The notes: generated by a model from the sequence alone, not told the origin. DNA of 64,000 nucleotides from Ahaetulla prasina (GCF_028640845.1 NC_080546.1:17271020-17335019); one strand, 5' to 3'. Positions 25,601 to 32,627 are shown, numbered from the stretch's first letter. Translations and numbers: made by a program.

Positions 25601-25823
25601 CTGCCCCCCCTCCGAATCCTAACCAAGCCTGAACCTGTTTAGCTTCCCACTCCAGACAAATTTAACCCACTGCAATGCACTAAACCCCCTCCTCAGTTAA
25701 AACTTACCTGACATTGAACAAAATGTTTTTCTTAATTTCTTTTCGAAAGCCAAGGTAGCCCGTCTTGAATTTCACAAAATAGGAAACATTGTAAAAGGTC
25801 ACGGTACTTCCTTCTATAGTCAT
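6052..25823 (-). CDS. ABCG2-like: ABCG2-like half-transporter, copy B (exons 2-11, 3' end off window)
   Basis: Spliced coding region, minus strand: 25823-25708, 22451-22392, 21507-21393, 20235-20083, 16553-16396, 14951-14800, 11536-11432, 11153-10912, 7152-7070, 6141-6052. The joined exons stay in frame for 424 codons. The order is a nucleotide-binding domain, a linker, then TM1 and TM2. It keeps Walker [35 protein letters not shown] and SIHQPRYS, so ATP hydrolysis should be intact. ABCG2 proteins are dimeric plasma-membrane exporters of urate, porphyrins and xenobiotics. Copy B differs from copy A by a shorter predicted N-terminus, a divergent linker, and Leu in place of the drug-clamp Phe439. 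TM3-TM6 (exons 12-16) are not in the window, so whether the gene is complete is unknown. Confidence 0.9.
6590..6725 (+). mobile_element. Penelope-type terminal fragment with hammerhead-like core
   Basis: Contains the shared phrase ATTTGTAGCTCAGGGTTG and, at 6644-6677, CTGATGA, stem TTACC/GGTAG, GAAAC and ATC followed by TGCAAGA. Related copies are at 36905-37135, 45610-45825 and 55545-55594. The core fits the hammerhead consensus; family assignment to Penelope-like elements is inference. Confidence 0.5.
7070..7152 (-). CDS. ABCG2-like: Copy B exon 10 (TM1)
   Basis: 83 bp, acceptor TAG, donor GTTAGT. It encodes [15 protein letters not shown] then [12 protein letters not shown], matching human TM1 and the IQNR motif. 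Same length and phase as copy A exon 10 although the protein has diverged. Confidence 0.9.
7619..7672. repeat. Degenerate (GGGTT)n tract
   Basis: A run of GGGTT / GAGTT pentamers in copy B intron 9. It is pentameric, not the vertebrate telomere hexamer. Confidence 0.8.
8160..8400. other. Intron-9 block shared with copy A
   Basis: Shares ordered phrases with 46405-46670 in the same intron of copy A: AAGGATCATAGC, AGATTAAC-like, GGTTAGG, then ATAATTCTTGTCACAAGGTC and TTTTACAA-GCAATT. I found no third copy, so this looks like intronic paralogy and not a common repeat. Confidence 0.6.
9173..9779 (+). mobile_element. Probable solo LTR
   Basis: Starts TGTTGTGG and ends CACAACA, with AATAAAG (about 9717-9723) near the 3' end as a polyadenylation signal. 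The body is GC-rich, unlike the surrounding intron. No convincing target-site duplication. The open frames inside (9131-9472, 9276-9464) lack recognisable domains. Confidence 0.5.
10262..10396. mobile_element. Fold-back hAT-type MITE
   Basis: Near-perfect inverted repeat from CAGGGGTCTCCAACC to GGTTGGAGACCCCTG, able to form a hairpin with about 60-bp arms. Flanked by TTCTAGTA (10254-10261) and TACTAGTA (10397-10404), an 8-bp duplication with one mismatch. Confidence 0.88.
10590..10664. repeat. (GATA)n microsatellite
   Basis: About 19 uninterrupted ATAG/GATA units, a class that is abundant in snakes. Confidence 0.98.
10912..11153 (-). CDS. ABCG2-like: Copy B exon 9 (NBD-TMD linker)
   Basis: 242 bp, acceptor CAG, donor GTAAAC. 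The first 45 codons (from [10 protein letters not shown]) form a charged, diverged linker. Then [16 protein letters not shown] and [14 protein letters not shown] match the connecting/elbow helix. Copy A is 230 bp here, so the two linkers have diverged by indels. Confidence 0.92.
11432..11536 (-). CDS. ABCG2-like: Copy B exon 8
   Basis: 105 bp, acceptor TAG, donor GTATGA. It encodes [17 protein letters not shown] then [17 protein letters not shown]. The [14 protein letters not shown] block is a hallmark of ABCG2 proteins. Copy A has 99 bp here. Confidence 0.94.
11803..12711. mobile_element. Tigger/mariner-like MITE, interrupted
   Basis: Outer parts 11803-11818 and 12352-12711 belong to the repeat family that begins TA-CAGGTAGTCCTCGACTTAC and ends GTAAGTCGAGGACTACCTG-TA. 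The element is split by the hAT-type insertion at 11827-12343. TA ends suggest a Tc1/mariner-Tigger relative. Confidence 0.65.
11827..12343. mobile_element. hAT-type non-autonomous element
   Basis: Termini CAGGGGTAGTCAACC and GTTGACTACCACTG. Flanks AGTTACGC (11819-11826) and AGTTATGC (12344-12351) form an 8-bp target duplication with one mismatch. It sits inside a Tigger-like element. The inner GCCCACC phrases near both ends are inverted. Confidence 0.85.
12712..14225. other. Intron 7 of copy B, no feature recognised
   Basis: AT-rich. The open frame at 13394-13819 crosses a G/T-rich run and has no domain or splice support. Confidence 0.5.
14228..14585 (-). mobile_element. Sauria-type tRNA SINE
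   Basis: On the minus strand the head reads GGGACGCGGTGGCTCAGTGG with a tRNA B-box-like GGTTTGAATCC, and the 3' end finishes with AGGGGAACC then TTTACTTTACC. Sauria SINEs with ACCTTT-like tails are widespread in squamates and use BovB machinery. Related copies: 26690-27299 (split), 32190-32552, 40640-40895, 45000-45320. Confidence 0.8.
14800..14951 (-). CDS. ABCG2-like: Copy B exon 7 (H-loop)
   Basis: 152 bp, acceptor CAG, donor GTGAGT. It encodes [18 protein letters not shown] then [18 protein letters not shown] and [11 protein letters not shown]. The H-loop histidine is in SIHQPRYS. Same length and phase as copy A exon 7. Confidence 0.96.
15175..15560 (-). mobile_element. CR1 LINE 3' fragment
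   Basis: The minus-strand translation includes [19 protein letters not shown] and [14 protein letters not shown], the usual CR1 ORF2 C-terminus. It is followed by a 3' end containing GGACCTTGGAGGTC-type sequence on the opposite reading. Confidence 0.85.
15565..15770. repeat. Local direct duplication, about 120-bp period
   Basis: The phrase ACACTACACACATTTATTTT, followed by AGCAAGACATAC and TATTGAACATTTA, occurs twice (about 15579-15633 and 15699-15751) with two or three mismatches. Confidence 0.85.
15860..16075 (-). mobile_element. tRNA-related SINE
   Basis: On the minus strand the head is GGCACAGTGGTTGGAATGTAG with AGTTCGATCC, and the tail is TATATAAATCTAAGTGCTAT. Relatives: 17739-17925, 42485-42606 and a tail fragment at 54462-54530. 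Confidence 0.7.
16396..16553 (-). CDS. ABCG2-like: Copy B exon 6 (signature and Walker B)
   Basis: 158 bp, acceptor CAG, donor GTAATC. It encodes [18 protein letters not shown], then [16 protein letters not shown] and [16 protein letters not shown]. The ABC signature and catalytic Glu of Walker B are intact. Confidence 0.97.
17156..17708. mobile_element. hAT-type element containing a (TTCC)n expansion
   Basis: Termini CAGTGTCAAACTCAA and TTGAGTTTGACACCTCCTG. Perfect 8-bp target duplication ATCTATAA at 17148-17155 and 17709-17716. The centre carries (TTCC)n at about 17318-17390 grading into a CT-rich tract to about 17520. Confidence 0.9.
17739..17925 (-). mobile_element. tRNA-related SINE
   Basis: Minus-strand head GGTGGTGCAGTGGTTAGAATG, with GGTTCGATCC and a polar tail ending in GCTATTGCTATTGCT. 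Same family as 15860-16075. Confidence 0.7.
18020..18896. mobile_element. TIR element split by a hAT insertion
   Basis: Starts CAGTTTTCGGAGTATAAGAC and ends GTGCATCTTATATTCTGTA, an inverted pair. A related element lies at 60714-61150. It contains the hAT-type insertion at 18223-18527. Superfamily not determined. Confidence 0.55.
18223..18527 (+). mobile_element. hAT-type element, GGTTCTCC family
   Basis: Termini CAGTGGTGGGGTTC and AACCCACCTCTG. Perfect 8-bp target duplication GTGCTGAA at 18215-18222 and 18528-18535. Interior phrases GGGCGTGGCTTGGTGG, CAGGGGAAGG and CCGGTTCTCC define a family with at least nine copies in the window. Confidence 0.93.
19016..19230 (+). mobile_element. Short solo LTR with 5-bp TSD
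   Basis: 215 bp from TGTTATATACC to GATCTAACA. Contains a TATA box (TCTATATAAAGAGG, about 19117-19130) and AATAAAG (about 19171-19177). Perfect 5-bp duplication CTTCT at 19011-19015 and 19231-19235, as left by LTR-retrotransposon integrases. Confidence 0.9.
19823..19988. mobile_element. hAT-type short element
   Basis: Termini CAGTAGTGGGTTGC and GAAACCCACCCCTG. Perfect 8-bp target duplication GTTTGTAC at 19815-19822 and 19989-19996. Shares GAACCGGTAGC with the GGTTCTCC family. Confidence 0.92.
20083..20235 (-). CDS. ABCG2-like: Copy B exon 5
   Basis: 153 bp, acceptor AAG, donor GTATCC. It encodes [20 protein letters not shown] then [19 protein letters not shown]. The DD after VVQ and the [10 protein letters not shown] block are ABCG-type. 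Same length and phase as copy A. Confidence 0.96.
20432..21113. mobile_element. Tigger/mariner-like MITE, interrupted
   Basis: CAGGTAGTCCTCGACTTAC at the left and GTAAGTCAAGGACTACTTG at the right, with TA at each edge (20430-20431 and 21114-21115). Split by the insertion at 20617-20891. Confidence 0.8.
20617..20891 (-). mobile_element. hAT-type element, GGTTCTCC family
   Basis: Inverted copy of the family at 18223-18527. Perfect 8-bp target duplication CTCTGCTT at 20609-20616 and 20892-20899. Nested in a Tigger-like element, so it is the younger insertion. Confidence 0.92.
21393..21507 (-). CDS. ABCG2-like: Copy B exon 4
   Basis: 115 bp, acceptor TAG, donor GTAAGC. It encodes [18 protein letters not shown] then [10 protein letters not shown]; the final Gln is the Q-loop residue. 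Codon-complete at its 3' end, as in copy A. Confidence 0.96.
21770..22258 (+). mobile_element. CR1 LINE 3' end, interrupted
   Basis: A CR1-type terminal ORF remnant (AACAACTTGCCTCCAGAAG) is followed by TTCCTGCCTGAGCAGGG and GACCTCCAAGGTCCCTTCC, ending in TCTGTTATTCTGTTATTCTT. Interrupted by the hAT MITE at 22103-22203. Confidence 0.85.
22103..22203. mobile_element. Fold-back hAT-type MITE
   Basis: CAGGGGTCTTCAACC to GGTTGGAGACCCCTG inverted repeat. Perfect 8-bp target duplication GACTAGAA at 22095-22102 and 22204-22211, inside a CR1 tail. Confidence 0.95.
22392..22451 (-). CDS. ABCG2-like: Copy B exon 3 (Walker A)
   Basis: 60 bp, acceptor CAG, donor GTAAGT. It encodes [12 protein letters not shown] and PTGCGKSS. 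Gly-Lys-Ser of the P-loop is intact; Cys replaces the middle Gly of human GPTGGGKSS. Confidence 0.97.
22665..23070 (+). mobile_element. CR1 LINE 3' end with MITE inside
   Basis: Same CR1 terminal block as 21770-22258 (GGAACAACTTGCCTCCAGAAG). Interrupted by a fold-back MITE at 22861-22995, whose flanks no longer match well. Confidence 0.8.
22861..22995. mobile_element. Fold-back hAT-type MITE
   Basis: Inverted repeat around TTCAACTCCCAGAGTTCCTC. Ends CAGGGATCTGC and GCAGACCCCTG. Target duplication eroded. Confidence 0.85.
23583..23956. mobile_element. hAT-type element
   Basis: Termini CAGGGGTGGGCTTC and TAGCCCACCTCTG. Perfect 8-bp target duplication CAACTGTC at 23575-23582 and 23957-23964. 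Long ORFs on both strands here are GC-rich artefacts. Confidence 0.93.
23990..24117. mobile_element. hAT-type MITE (GTGTCAAACTC family)
   Basis: Termini CACGGGTGTCAAACTC and AGTTTGACCCCCCTG. Flanks TTCTAGAG and TTCTAGAT give a 7/8 target duplication. Related element at 32628-32737. Confidence 0.85.
24715..24905 (-). mobile_element. L2 LINE 3' tail
   Basis: Reverse complement of the L2 3' end. CCCGAAGGACTCAGGGCGG matches the element at 51702-53779 and the copy at 61600-62385. Confidence 0.75.
25083..25603. mobile_element. hAT-type element split by a LINE
   Basis: CAGTGGTGAAATTCAGC at the left and GTGAATTTCACCCCTG at the right. The interior is interrupted at about 25194-25535 by a minus-strand AATAG-tailed LINE end. 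Flanks TCCCCCAT and CCCCCCCT are a rough 6/8 match. Confidence 0.75.
25194..25535 (-). mobile_element. AATAG-tailed CR1-like LINE 3' end
   Basis: Begins (GAATA)n, then TTATTGGCCAAGTGTGATTGG, and ends near CGGGAAAAAACTGTTC. Reverse orientation of the family at 38525-39240. Confidence 0.85.
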
Positions 25824-25879
25824 CTTGCTTGAGAAAGTAACTCTTCTCTTCGATATGTCAACTATACTTTTCTCAGGAT
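25708..25879 (-). CDS. ABCG2-like: Copy B exon 2 with start codon
   Basis: 172 bp exon, acceptor CAAG, donor GTAAGT; coding part 25708-25823 from ATG at 25823-25821. It encodes [20 protein letters not shown] then [19 protein letters not shown], aligning with human residues from about 32. The ATG has A at -3. The frame is open back to the acceptor (about 18 codons), so an upstream coding exon cannot be excluded; I prefer this ATG because no upstream coding exon was recognised. Confidence 0.8.
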
Positions 25880-26045
25880 CTTGAAAAAAACAGAAGGAAT
25901 GATTGGAAACACTATGGCAGATCTGGAGAGAACAAGCTGGCGGAAATAATAATTGGCTATTGGATATACACTATGGAATAATACATGCCTCATGCTAAAA
26001 TAAAGGTTGAATGAACCACGGCTTACCATCATAAAAACGATTAGA

Positions 26046-26280
26046 ATGATTAGATGTATTATTTCTTATTGTTTTGGGGGAGGTTAGGATATGATGAGAG
26101 TTGTAGGAGTATAACTGAGTTAGGAGGGAAATTTTTTTTAGCATATGTTTATTTTTAACTATACCTTGTGTTTGTTCCGGGAAGTCAGGGGGTGGAGGGA
26201 GGTTTGTGAAGGGAGGGGGGAGGGGGGAGAGGGAAAGTGGGAGGGAAAAACTTTGTAAAACTTTTTCAATTAAAAAAAAC
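26046..26280 (+). mobile_element. 5'-truncated L1-like LINE 3' end
   Basis: G-rich 3' UTR ending in an A-rich tail (about 26266-26280). Perfect 12-bp target duplication AAAACGATTAGA at 26034-26045 and 26281-26292, typical of target-primed reverse transcription. Confidence 0.88.
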
Positions 26281-26689
26281 AAAACGATTAGATATTTGTA
26301 TCTGGGTAACGTATCGCCTTTGAAAAATGGCCTCCAACGAAAGCCTTAATGCAATATTTTACATCTTGCATTTCTTTCAAAACAAAATATAATAGAAGTG
26401 CTTGTGGGAGGATGTATGTGGCTAACAGCCTAGCCATACATAAAACAAACATACCTTAATGGCTGGAAATACCCAGTGTATTAAACTCAAATCAAACATC
26501 TATGGGTTTCTTGCAGAAAAATCTATCTGCATGACATCCTTATGTTTGCAAGTACTTGGATACTTCTTTTATAATTCTGTGGCACCTCAGCTTATGCAAG
26601 TGTGACATGGGTGCGACCAGGGAATTAGATGATCAAGAATCAGGCACAACAAGAGTTTTCAATTAATCAGGAAGCCTTTGTACACCTAA

Positions 26690-27299
26690 AAGGTAAAGGT
26701 AAAGGTTCTCCTCGCGTATATGTGCTAGTCGTTGCCGACTCTAGGGGGCGGTGCTTATCTCAGTTTCAAAGCCAAAGAGCCAGTGCTGTCCGAATAAGTC
26801 TCTGTGGTCATGTGGCTGGCATGATTCAATCATTGGCTCAGACTGGTAAGACAGTCTGTTATTAACAGCAGCTGCCTGCAATTACTGCAGGTCCAAGCCC
26901 CACCAGGCCCAAGGTTGACTCAGCCTTCCATCCTTTATAAGGTAGGTAAAATGAGGACTCAGATTGTTGGGCGCAATAAATTGACTTTGTATATAATATA
27001 CAAATGGATGTACACTATTGCTTGACATAGTGTAAGCCACCCTGAGTCTTCAGAGAAGGGCGGGATATAAATGCAAATTTTAAAAAAAGGCAGACGGAAT
27101 GCTGTTACCTTCCCACCAAAGGTGGTCCCTATTTTCCTACTTGCATTTTTTACGTGCTTTCGAACTGCTAAGTTGGCAGAAGCTGGGACAAGTAATGGGA
27201 GCTCACCCTGTTATGCGGCACTAGGGATTCGAACTGCTGAACTGCCGACCTTTCGATCGACAAACTCAGTGTCTCTTACCAACCAAGCCACCGCGTCGC
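26690..27299 (-). mobile_element. Sauria-type SINE, split by another SINE
   Basis: Parts 26690-26828 and 27092-27299 are one SINE (phrases CTCTAGGGGGCGGTGC and TGAACTGCCGACC, head at the right). It is interrupted by 26829-27091. Confidence 0.8.
26829..27091 (+). mobile_element. tRNA-derived SINE with L2-like tail (nested)
   Basis: Close copy of 548-812: GGTAAGACAGTCTGTTATTA, GGTCCAAGCCCCACCAGGCC and the tail GGGCGGGATATAAATGCAAA. Inserted into a Sauria-type SINE. Confidence 0.8.
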
Positions 27300-27342
27300 T
27301 TAAATTTGTACACTTATCAAATATTATTTATTTATATTTCTG

Positions 27343-27738
27343 TACAGGTGGTCCTTGACTTACAACAGTTCATTTACCTGATTGTTCAAAGTTACAACGG
27401 CACTGAAAAAAAGTGACTTACAACCATTTTTTATACTTATGATCATTGTAGGATCTCACGTGATCGAAGTTCAGACTTTTGGCAACTGACTCATATTTAT
27501 GACAGTTGTGGTGTCCCCGGGGGTGGTGGTCATGTGATCCCCTTTTGCAGCCTTCTGACAAGCAAAGTCAATGGAGAAGCTAGATTCGCTTAACGACCTT
27601 GTGATTCACTTAACAACTGCAGTGATTCTCTTAACAACTATGGCAAGAAAGGTCATAAAACGGGGCAAAGCTCACTTAACGAGTGTCTCAGTATCAATTG
27701 TGGCTCAATTGTGGTCGTAACTTGAGGACTAACTGTCT
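27343..27738 (-). mobile_element. Tigger/mariner-like MITE
   Basis: CAGGTGGTCCTTGACTTAC at the left, CGTAACTTGAGGACTAACTG at the right, and CATGTGATCCCCTTTTGCAG inside. Same family as 20432-21113 in the opposite orientation. Confidence 0.75.
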
Positions 27739-28181
27739 ACACCTTTGGAACACAGAGGCTTGTGATCCTTAGCAAGCAAGGAGCAAAAAGCAATAAAATA
27801 TTCACCCCCCTGTTAAAGAATGGCTCTTCCTGAAGATCTCATTACTAAAATATTACATTGTTTACCCTTCTGTCCCTAACTGATAAGGCTGGTCATTAAG
27901 CAGAACTGTCTAGCTAATTAATCTGCAACAGAAAAGGGGAGTAAACCCTCACTCGACTGCAGGCCTGGTAAAGCCCTTTGATAAGACTATCATGTAGCCT
28001 TCCGGGAATTTTAGGTCAAGGATGTGAAGTTCAAGAATGAGAGGCCCAAAGAGAGAACATCTAAGAACAGAAGCGAAGCAAAATGAAGGGGTTTTTTTCC
28101 CCCCTCAACAAAATGGAGTTGCTCTGGCAAAAACTAACTATACCAGAGTGTTATGAGTTAATATGAATGTATGTGTGTGTG

Positions 28182-28215
28182 CATGAATGAATGAATGAAT
28201 GAATGAATGAATGAA
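28182..28215. repeat. (ATGA)n microsatellite
   Basis: About eight GAAT/ATGA units beside a hAT-type element. Confidence 0.95.
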
Positions 28216-28246
28216 TATATAATGTGTGTATGTATGTGTGCATATC

Positions 28247-28705
28247 AGTGGTGGGTTTCAAAAAATTTTACTACCAGTTCTGTGGGTGTGGCTTGGTGGG
28301 CGTGACAGGGGAAGGATACTGCAAAATCTCCATTCCCTCCCACTCCAAGGGAAGGTTATTGCAAAATCCCCATTTCTTCCCCACTCCAAGGGAAGGTTAC
28401 TGCAAAATCCCCATTTCCTCCCCACTCCAGGGGAAGGATACTGCAAAATCTCCATTCCCTCCCATTCCAGGGGAAGGTTACTGCAAAATCCCCATTCCCT
28501 CCCACTCCAGGGGAAGGTTACTGCAAAATCCCCATTTCCTCCTGATCAGCTGGGACTTGGGAGGCAGTCCCAAGTTCTTCTTCCTATCGTGTCACCCCTG
28601 GTTGATAGATGGGGGTGGGGCCAGTCAGAGGTGATATTTACTGGTTCTCCAAACTACTCAAAATTTCCGCTACCAGTTCTCCAGAACCTGCTGAAACCCA
28701 CCTCT
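28247..28705 (+). mobile_element. hAT-type element with internal 41-bp tandem array
   Basis: CAGTGGTGGGTTTC at the left, AACCCACCTCTG at the right. The interior GGGAAGGTTACTGCAAAATC unit is tandemly repeated about six times, making this copy longer than its relatives (about 240-310 bp). Both long ORFs here come from the array. Confidence 0.88.
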
Positions 28706-28739
28706 GGTGTGTATATAATTAATAATATGAATTAATAAT

Positions 28740-29095
28740 AAAATTATTAATAATAAAATATAATAAATAATAAAAATTGCCACTCAATGCATGCACAGAT
28801 TTCAGGCAGAGGGGAAAAAAATGCCCGACTCCAGATGAGCCAGGGATCTATGAAGACCACCTACTGAACCTGGTGAATGAGCTCACCCATATTCTCAATT
28901 CTCAGCATATAGTGTATCATAAACTAATTGAGTTCACCACCCAACGCACTCGGTGATTGCGCAAATCAAACAAGCCTAAAAGTACGAACACCATTTTGAA
29001 TATTGTACGGAGGTGCCTTTACAAATCAAAGCAGTGCCTCAAAATGAACTTTTAAGAGTACAGCAACAGTAAGGGTGGCCACCGGAGCCTTTTTT
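28740..29095. other. Intergenic, no feature recognised
   Basis: AT-rich start, no exon or clear repeat. Confidence 0.4.
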
Positions 29096-29439
29096 TCCCC
29101 CTGAACTTAGCAACTTTTTCATCTGTGTGGACTTCAACTCCCAGCATGGGAATTCTGGGAGTTGAAGAAGTCCAAGACAGCTTTAAAGTTGGCAAAGTGG
29201 AGAAAACGGAGCTCTGGAGAGAACAGAACAGAACAGAACAGAACAGAATAGAATAGAAGCAGCAAAGAGATACAGACAAACTGTAACTTGGGGGGGCGGA
29301 AAAGCGTGATCGGCGTACATGGAGCGTTTTTCTCCATCTCGTTCATCTCATCATCTTAAATTGCCGTCCGGATGAAGGAAGACCGGCCAAGGCACCAGAT
29401 TGCAGAAGGCTGGGCTTAATCGGGCAGCAATCCAGAACC

Positions 29440-29740
29440 GACTCCTTGCCCTTCGCCTCCTACGGTTAAGCCGCCTGGCCGCCCTCCCTCTTGCTTTTAC
29501 CGGGATGTTAAGAAGCGACTGACGGGAGGCGGAGAGGCGCTCCGAGCGAAGGCGGGCCGCGGAATTGAGCTCCCCCCGAGCCTTGCCGGGGAAGGCGGGA
29601 GATACAGCCGCCTGGTGCTACCCAGGCTCGGTAACGGTTGTCCCCGTGGCCGCGTTCCAGCGGCGGCCCCTCCCTCCCTCCCTCCGTGCAGCCTGCGTCC
29701 GAAGGCTGGGCGAAGCCGGGCACCGGAAGCGCAGCGCTAA
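29440..29740 (-). promoter_or_regulatory. CpG island, putative copy B promoter / exon 1
   Basis: The only long CpG-dense, GC-rich tract in the window, with many CG dinucleotides (GAAGGCGGGCCGCGG, CCGTGGCCGCGTTCC). It lies 3.6 kb upstream of copy B exon 2 and 7 kb beyond the copy A stop. A possible minus-strand donor, CCCG|GTAAAAG, sits at 29500. If it is used, an in-frame TAA lies just before the junction, so translation would begin in exon 2. No TATA box seen. Confidence 0.65.
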
Positions 29741-29949
29741 TGTTAACTCATCATTAATGTTCATTAACCATCAATTGTTAACGCAGCCCAGGATTGCAGC
29801 TGGCTTTTTTTGGGGTGGGGGGAGACACAGCTGCAACGTGCTGCCAAATGCGATCCTAGGCTGCATTAACAGAGGGATAGAATCAAAACCAAAGAAGGGA
29901 TGCTACCGCTTTATAGCAAACGCCTGAGTTGTTCTAAAGTAACGACTAA

Positions 29950-30612
29950 GACCGTACTTGGAGGAGTGCATCCAGTTTTGGCCACCCACCGCAATATGAA
30001 AAAACAAAAAATGTTGAGACCCTGGAAAGAGTGCAGAGAAGAGCAACAAAGATGGTTTTGGGTGGGTGGGTGCTGAAGGCTAAAACGTACAAAGAATGGT
30101 TGCAGGAATTGGGTATGGCTAGTTTAGTGGAAAGAAGAAGTAGGAGTGACATGATAGCAAGAAGAAGTAGGACCGACACAATACCAAGAGGAACTAAGGC
30201 TGACATGATAGGAAGGAGAACCAGGGGTGACACAATAGGAAGGAGAACCGGGGTGACACGATAGGAAGGAGAACTAGGGGTAACATGATAGCAGTGTTCC
30301 AATATTTGAGGGGCTGCCACAAGGAAGTGGGGGGGTCGACCTATTTCCCAAAGCACCAGAAGGCAAGACAAGAAGTAACGGATGGAAACCGAATAAAGAA
30401 AGAAGCAACCTGTTATAAGGAGAAATTTTCTGACTATAAGTACTATCAACCAGTGCAACAGCTTGCCTTCAGAAGTTGTGGGTGCTCCAACACTAAAGGC
30501 TTTTAAGAAGAGACCAGACAGCCATTTATCTGAAATGGTATGAGGATCTCCTGTTAGAATGGGATTGGACTAGATGACCTCCGAGGTCCCTTCCAACTTT
30601 GTTGTTCTGTTG
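29950..30612 (+). mobile_element. CR1 LINE 3' end
   Basis: GACCCTGGAAAGAGTGCAGA near the start is CR1 ORF2, and the end is GACCTCCGAGGTCCCTTCC then TTGTTCTGTTGT. A run of about 30-bp repeats (GAAGGAGAACC-GGTGACA-type, 30135-30290) expands the middle. Confidence 0.8.
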
Positions 30613-30955
30613 TGGCTGCACCAATTGTCTGTGGAAGATGTGTACCAATGGTGAAAGACTTCTTAGGATGTGCAGAGCTCTGAGTGTTAATGTGGTTAAG
30701 ATGCCCAGAAGCAGGGGGATTAAACCCTTCTCCCCCCAACCTTAGATCTTGACAACATGGAATATCTGTGAGGTTTTTTTTTTTTTCATTAGGTCAAATG
30801 AAAATGAATTCAAGGCCAAGTGAATGAATCCATCATTCCAGGTCTGTAAATCTAGAGTGGTGCTGTCTTTTCATTATACTAAGATACTGCAGTCTTTTTG
30901 TTCAATGACTCCAGTGTTCAATGTTGTTCAGGAAATCCATTGCTTTCATCTAACC

Positions 30956-31065
30956 CAGGGGTCCCCAAACCTGGCAGCTTTAACCCAGGGGTCCCCAAAC
31001 CTGGCTGGAGAATTCTGGGAGTTGAAGTCCACAAGTCTTAAAGCTGCCAAGTTTGAAGACCTCTG
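30956..31065. mobile_element. Fold-back hAT-type MITE
   Basis: Perfect 8-bp target duplication ATCTAACC at 30948-30955 and 31066-31073. The left terminus CCCAGGGGTCCCCAAACC is duplicated inside the element. Confidence 0.9.
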
Positions 31066-31117
31066 ATCTAACCGATGAGCTCCAAATGTTTGGTATGAAA
31101 AACCACATCGCATCATT

Positions 31118-31350
31118 AAATCTTTTTTTTTAAATAAAATGTTTTATTGTTTTCAAGGTAACAGAAAAAGAAGGAAAAGACACAAAGATACATATATTAT
31201 CAAAATAACGCATAACAAGTGCTTAAAAAATAAGTGAAAGAATACAATAGAAAAACATTAAAATGTAGAATATATCAGTAGTCTTAACTTGCTAACTGCT
31301 CCTTTGTACTGTTTAAAATTACAACAGACTTTTAAAAAAAGCTACTTAAG
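31118..31350 (-). mobile_element. Possible L1-like 3' end
   Basis: Begins with T-rich sequence followed by AAAATGTTTTATTG, and continues AT-rich, as expected for a reversed poly(A)-tailed LINE. No target duplication identified. Confidence 0.35.
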
Positions 31351-31354
31351 AGCC

Positions 31355-31682
31355 ATCCTTGAGGTTTTGACTGCAGCCCTCCCTTACTTGATTGCATTTC
31401 AAGTGGTTGGCAAAATGGCTTGCATTTACAATCAGTTGCAGCTTCCTCTGGTCATGTGACAATCATTTGTCAAGTTTTTTTGTTGGTTTCCAGCAAAAAA
31501 TGTCTACTGGATAAACAGGATTCACTTAAGAACCACGTGATTCACTTAGCAACTCTGCCATTTGTTACATAACCATGGTAAATTGCTTAACAACCATGGT
31601 AAAAGTGGCTGTAAAATCCGGTCCTATCACCGACATAGTACAGGCTCTGTGGTGGTTGTAAGGCAAGGATTACCTGTAATAC
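31355..31682. mobile_element. Tigger/mariner-like MITE, diverged
   Basis: GGTCATGTGACAATCATTTG and GTTGTAAGGCAAGGATTACCTG at the end match the family, with more substitutions than other copies. Confidence 0.6.
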
Positions 31683-31777
31683 GTTGTTACAAAAGCAAAC
31701 CTGAATAAACTTGCTATTTTTGAGTGGGTTACCTATAAACGTAGAATTTGTATGGCTAAAATATAATGAATAGTATT

Positions 31778-32163
31778 GAGGTAGTCCTCAACTTACAACC
31801 ACAACTGAGCCCAAAATTTCCATTATTAAGCAAGGCAGTTTTAAAATAAGTTTTGTTCCATTTTATGACCTGCAATGTCATAAAATCAGTGCAATGATTT
31901 TGCTTAGCAGCTTATTAAGTGAAGCATGCAGTCATTACATATGTGAACCTGGTTTCCCCCATTGACTTTACTTGTCAGAAGGTTGCAGAAGGAGATCACC
32001 TGATCCCTGGACATTGCAACAAGCGCCCAAATTTTGATCGTGTGACAATGGGGATGCTGCAAGGCTCATAAGTGTGAAAACTAGTCAGAAGTCACTTTTT
32101 TCAGTGCTGTTGTAACTTTGAACGGTTACTAAACAAATGGTTTGTAAAGTGAGGTCTACCTGT
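31778..32163. mobile_element. Tigger/mariner-like MITE
   Basis: GAGGTAGTCCTCAACTTACA at the left, GTAAAGTGAGGTCTACCTG at the right, with family phrases between. Confidence 0.75.
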
Positions 32164-32189
32164 TTGGAATTTATTTGTACAAAATAAAA

Positions 32190-32552
32190 GGTAAAGCTAA
32201 AGCTAAAGGTTCCCCTCGCACATACGTGCTAGTCGTTCCCGACTCTAGGGGGCGGTGCTCATTTCCGTTTCAAAGCCAAAGAGCCAGCACTGTCCGAAGA
32301 CGTCTCCATGGTCGTGTGGCTGGCATGACTCAACACCAAAGGCACACGGAACGCTGTTACCTTCCCACCAAAGTGGTCCCTATTTTTTCTACTTGCATTT
32401 TTTATGTGCTTTCGAACTGCTAGGTTGGCAGAAGCTGGGACAAGTAACGGGAGCTCACCCCGTTACATGGCAGCACTAGGATTCGAACCGCTGAACTGCT
32501 GACCTTTCGATCAACAAGCTCAGCGTCCTAGCCCCTGAGCCACTGCGTCCCT
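32190..32552 (-). mobile_element. Sauria-type tRNA SINE
   Basis: Contains GACTCTAGGGGGCGGTGC, GGATTCGAACCGCTGAACTG and the head GAGCCACTGCGTCCC at the right end. Confidence 0.8.
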
Positions 32553-32627
32553 TTGTATAAAATACAATAGGTTAAAAAAAAAAAGCATGGTAGTTACACA
32601 CATTCTTGCATAATGATTGTATTAGAA

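Noticed and set aside
28224..28735. 136- and 169-codon ORFs
   Set aside because: Produced by the 41-bp tandem array of a transposon copy.
29508..29723. ORF in the CpG island as coding exon 1
   Set aside because: GC-rich islands are open by chance; its frame does not join exon 2 through a good donor.
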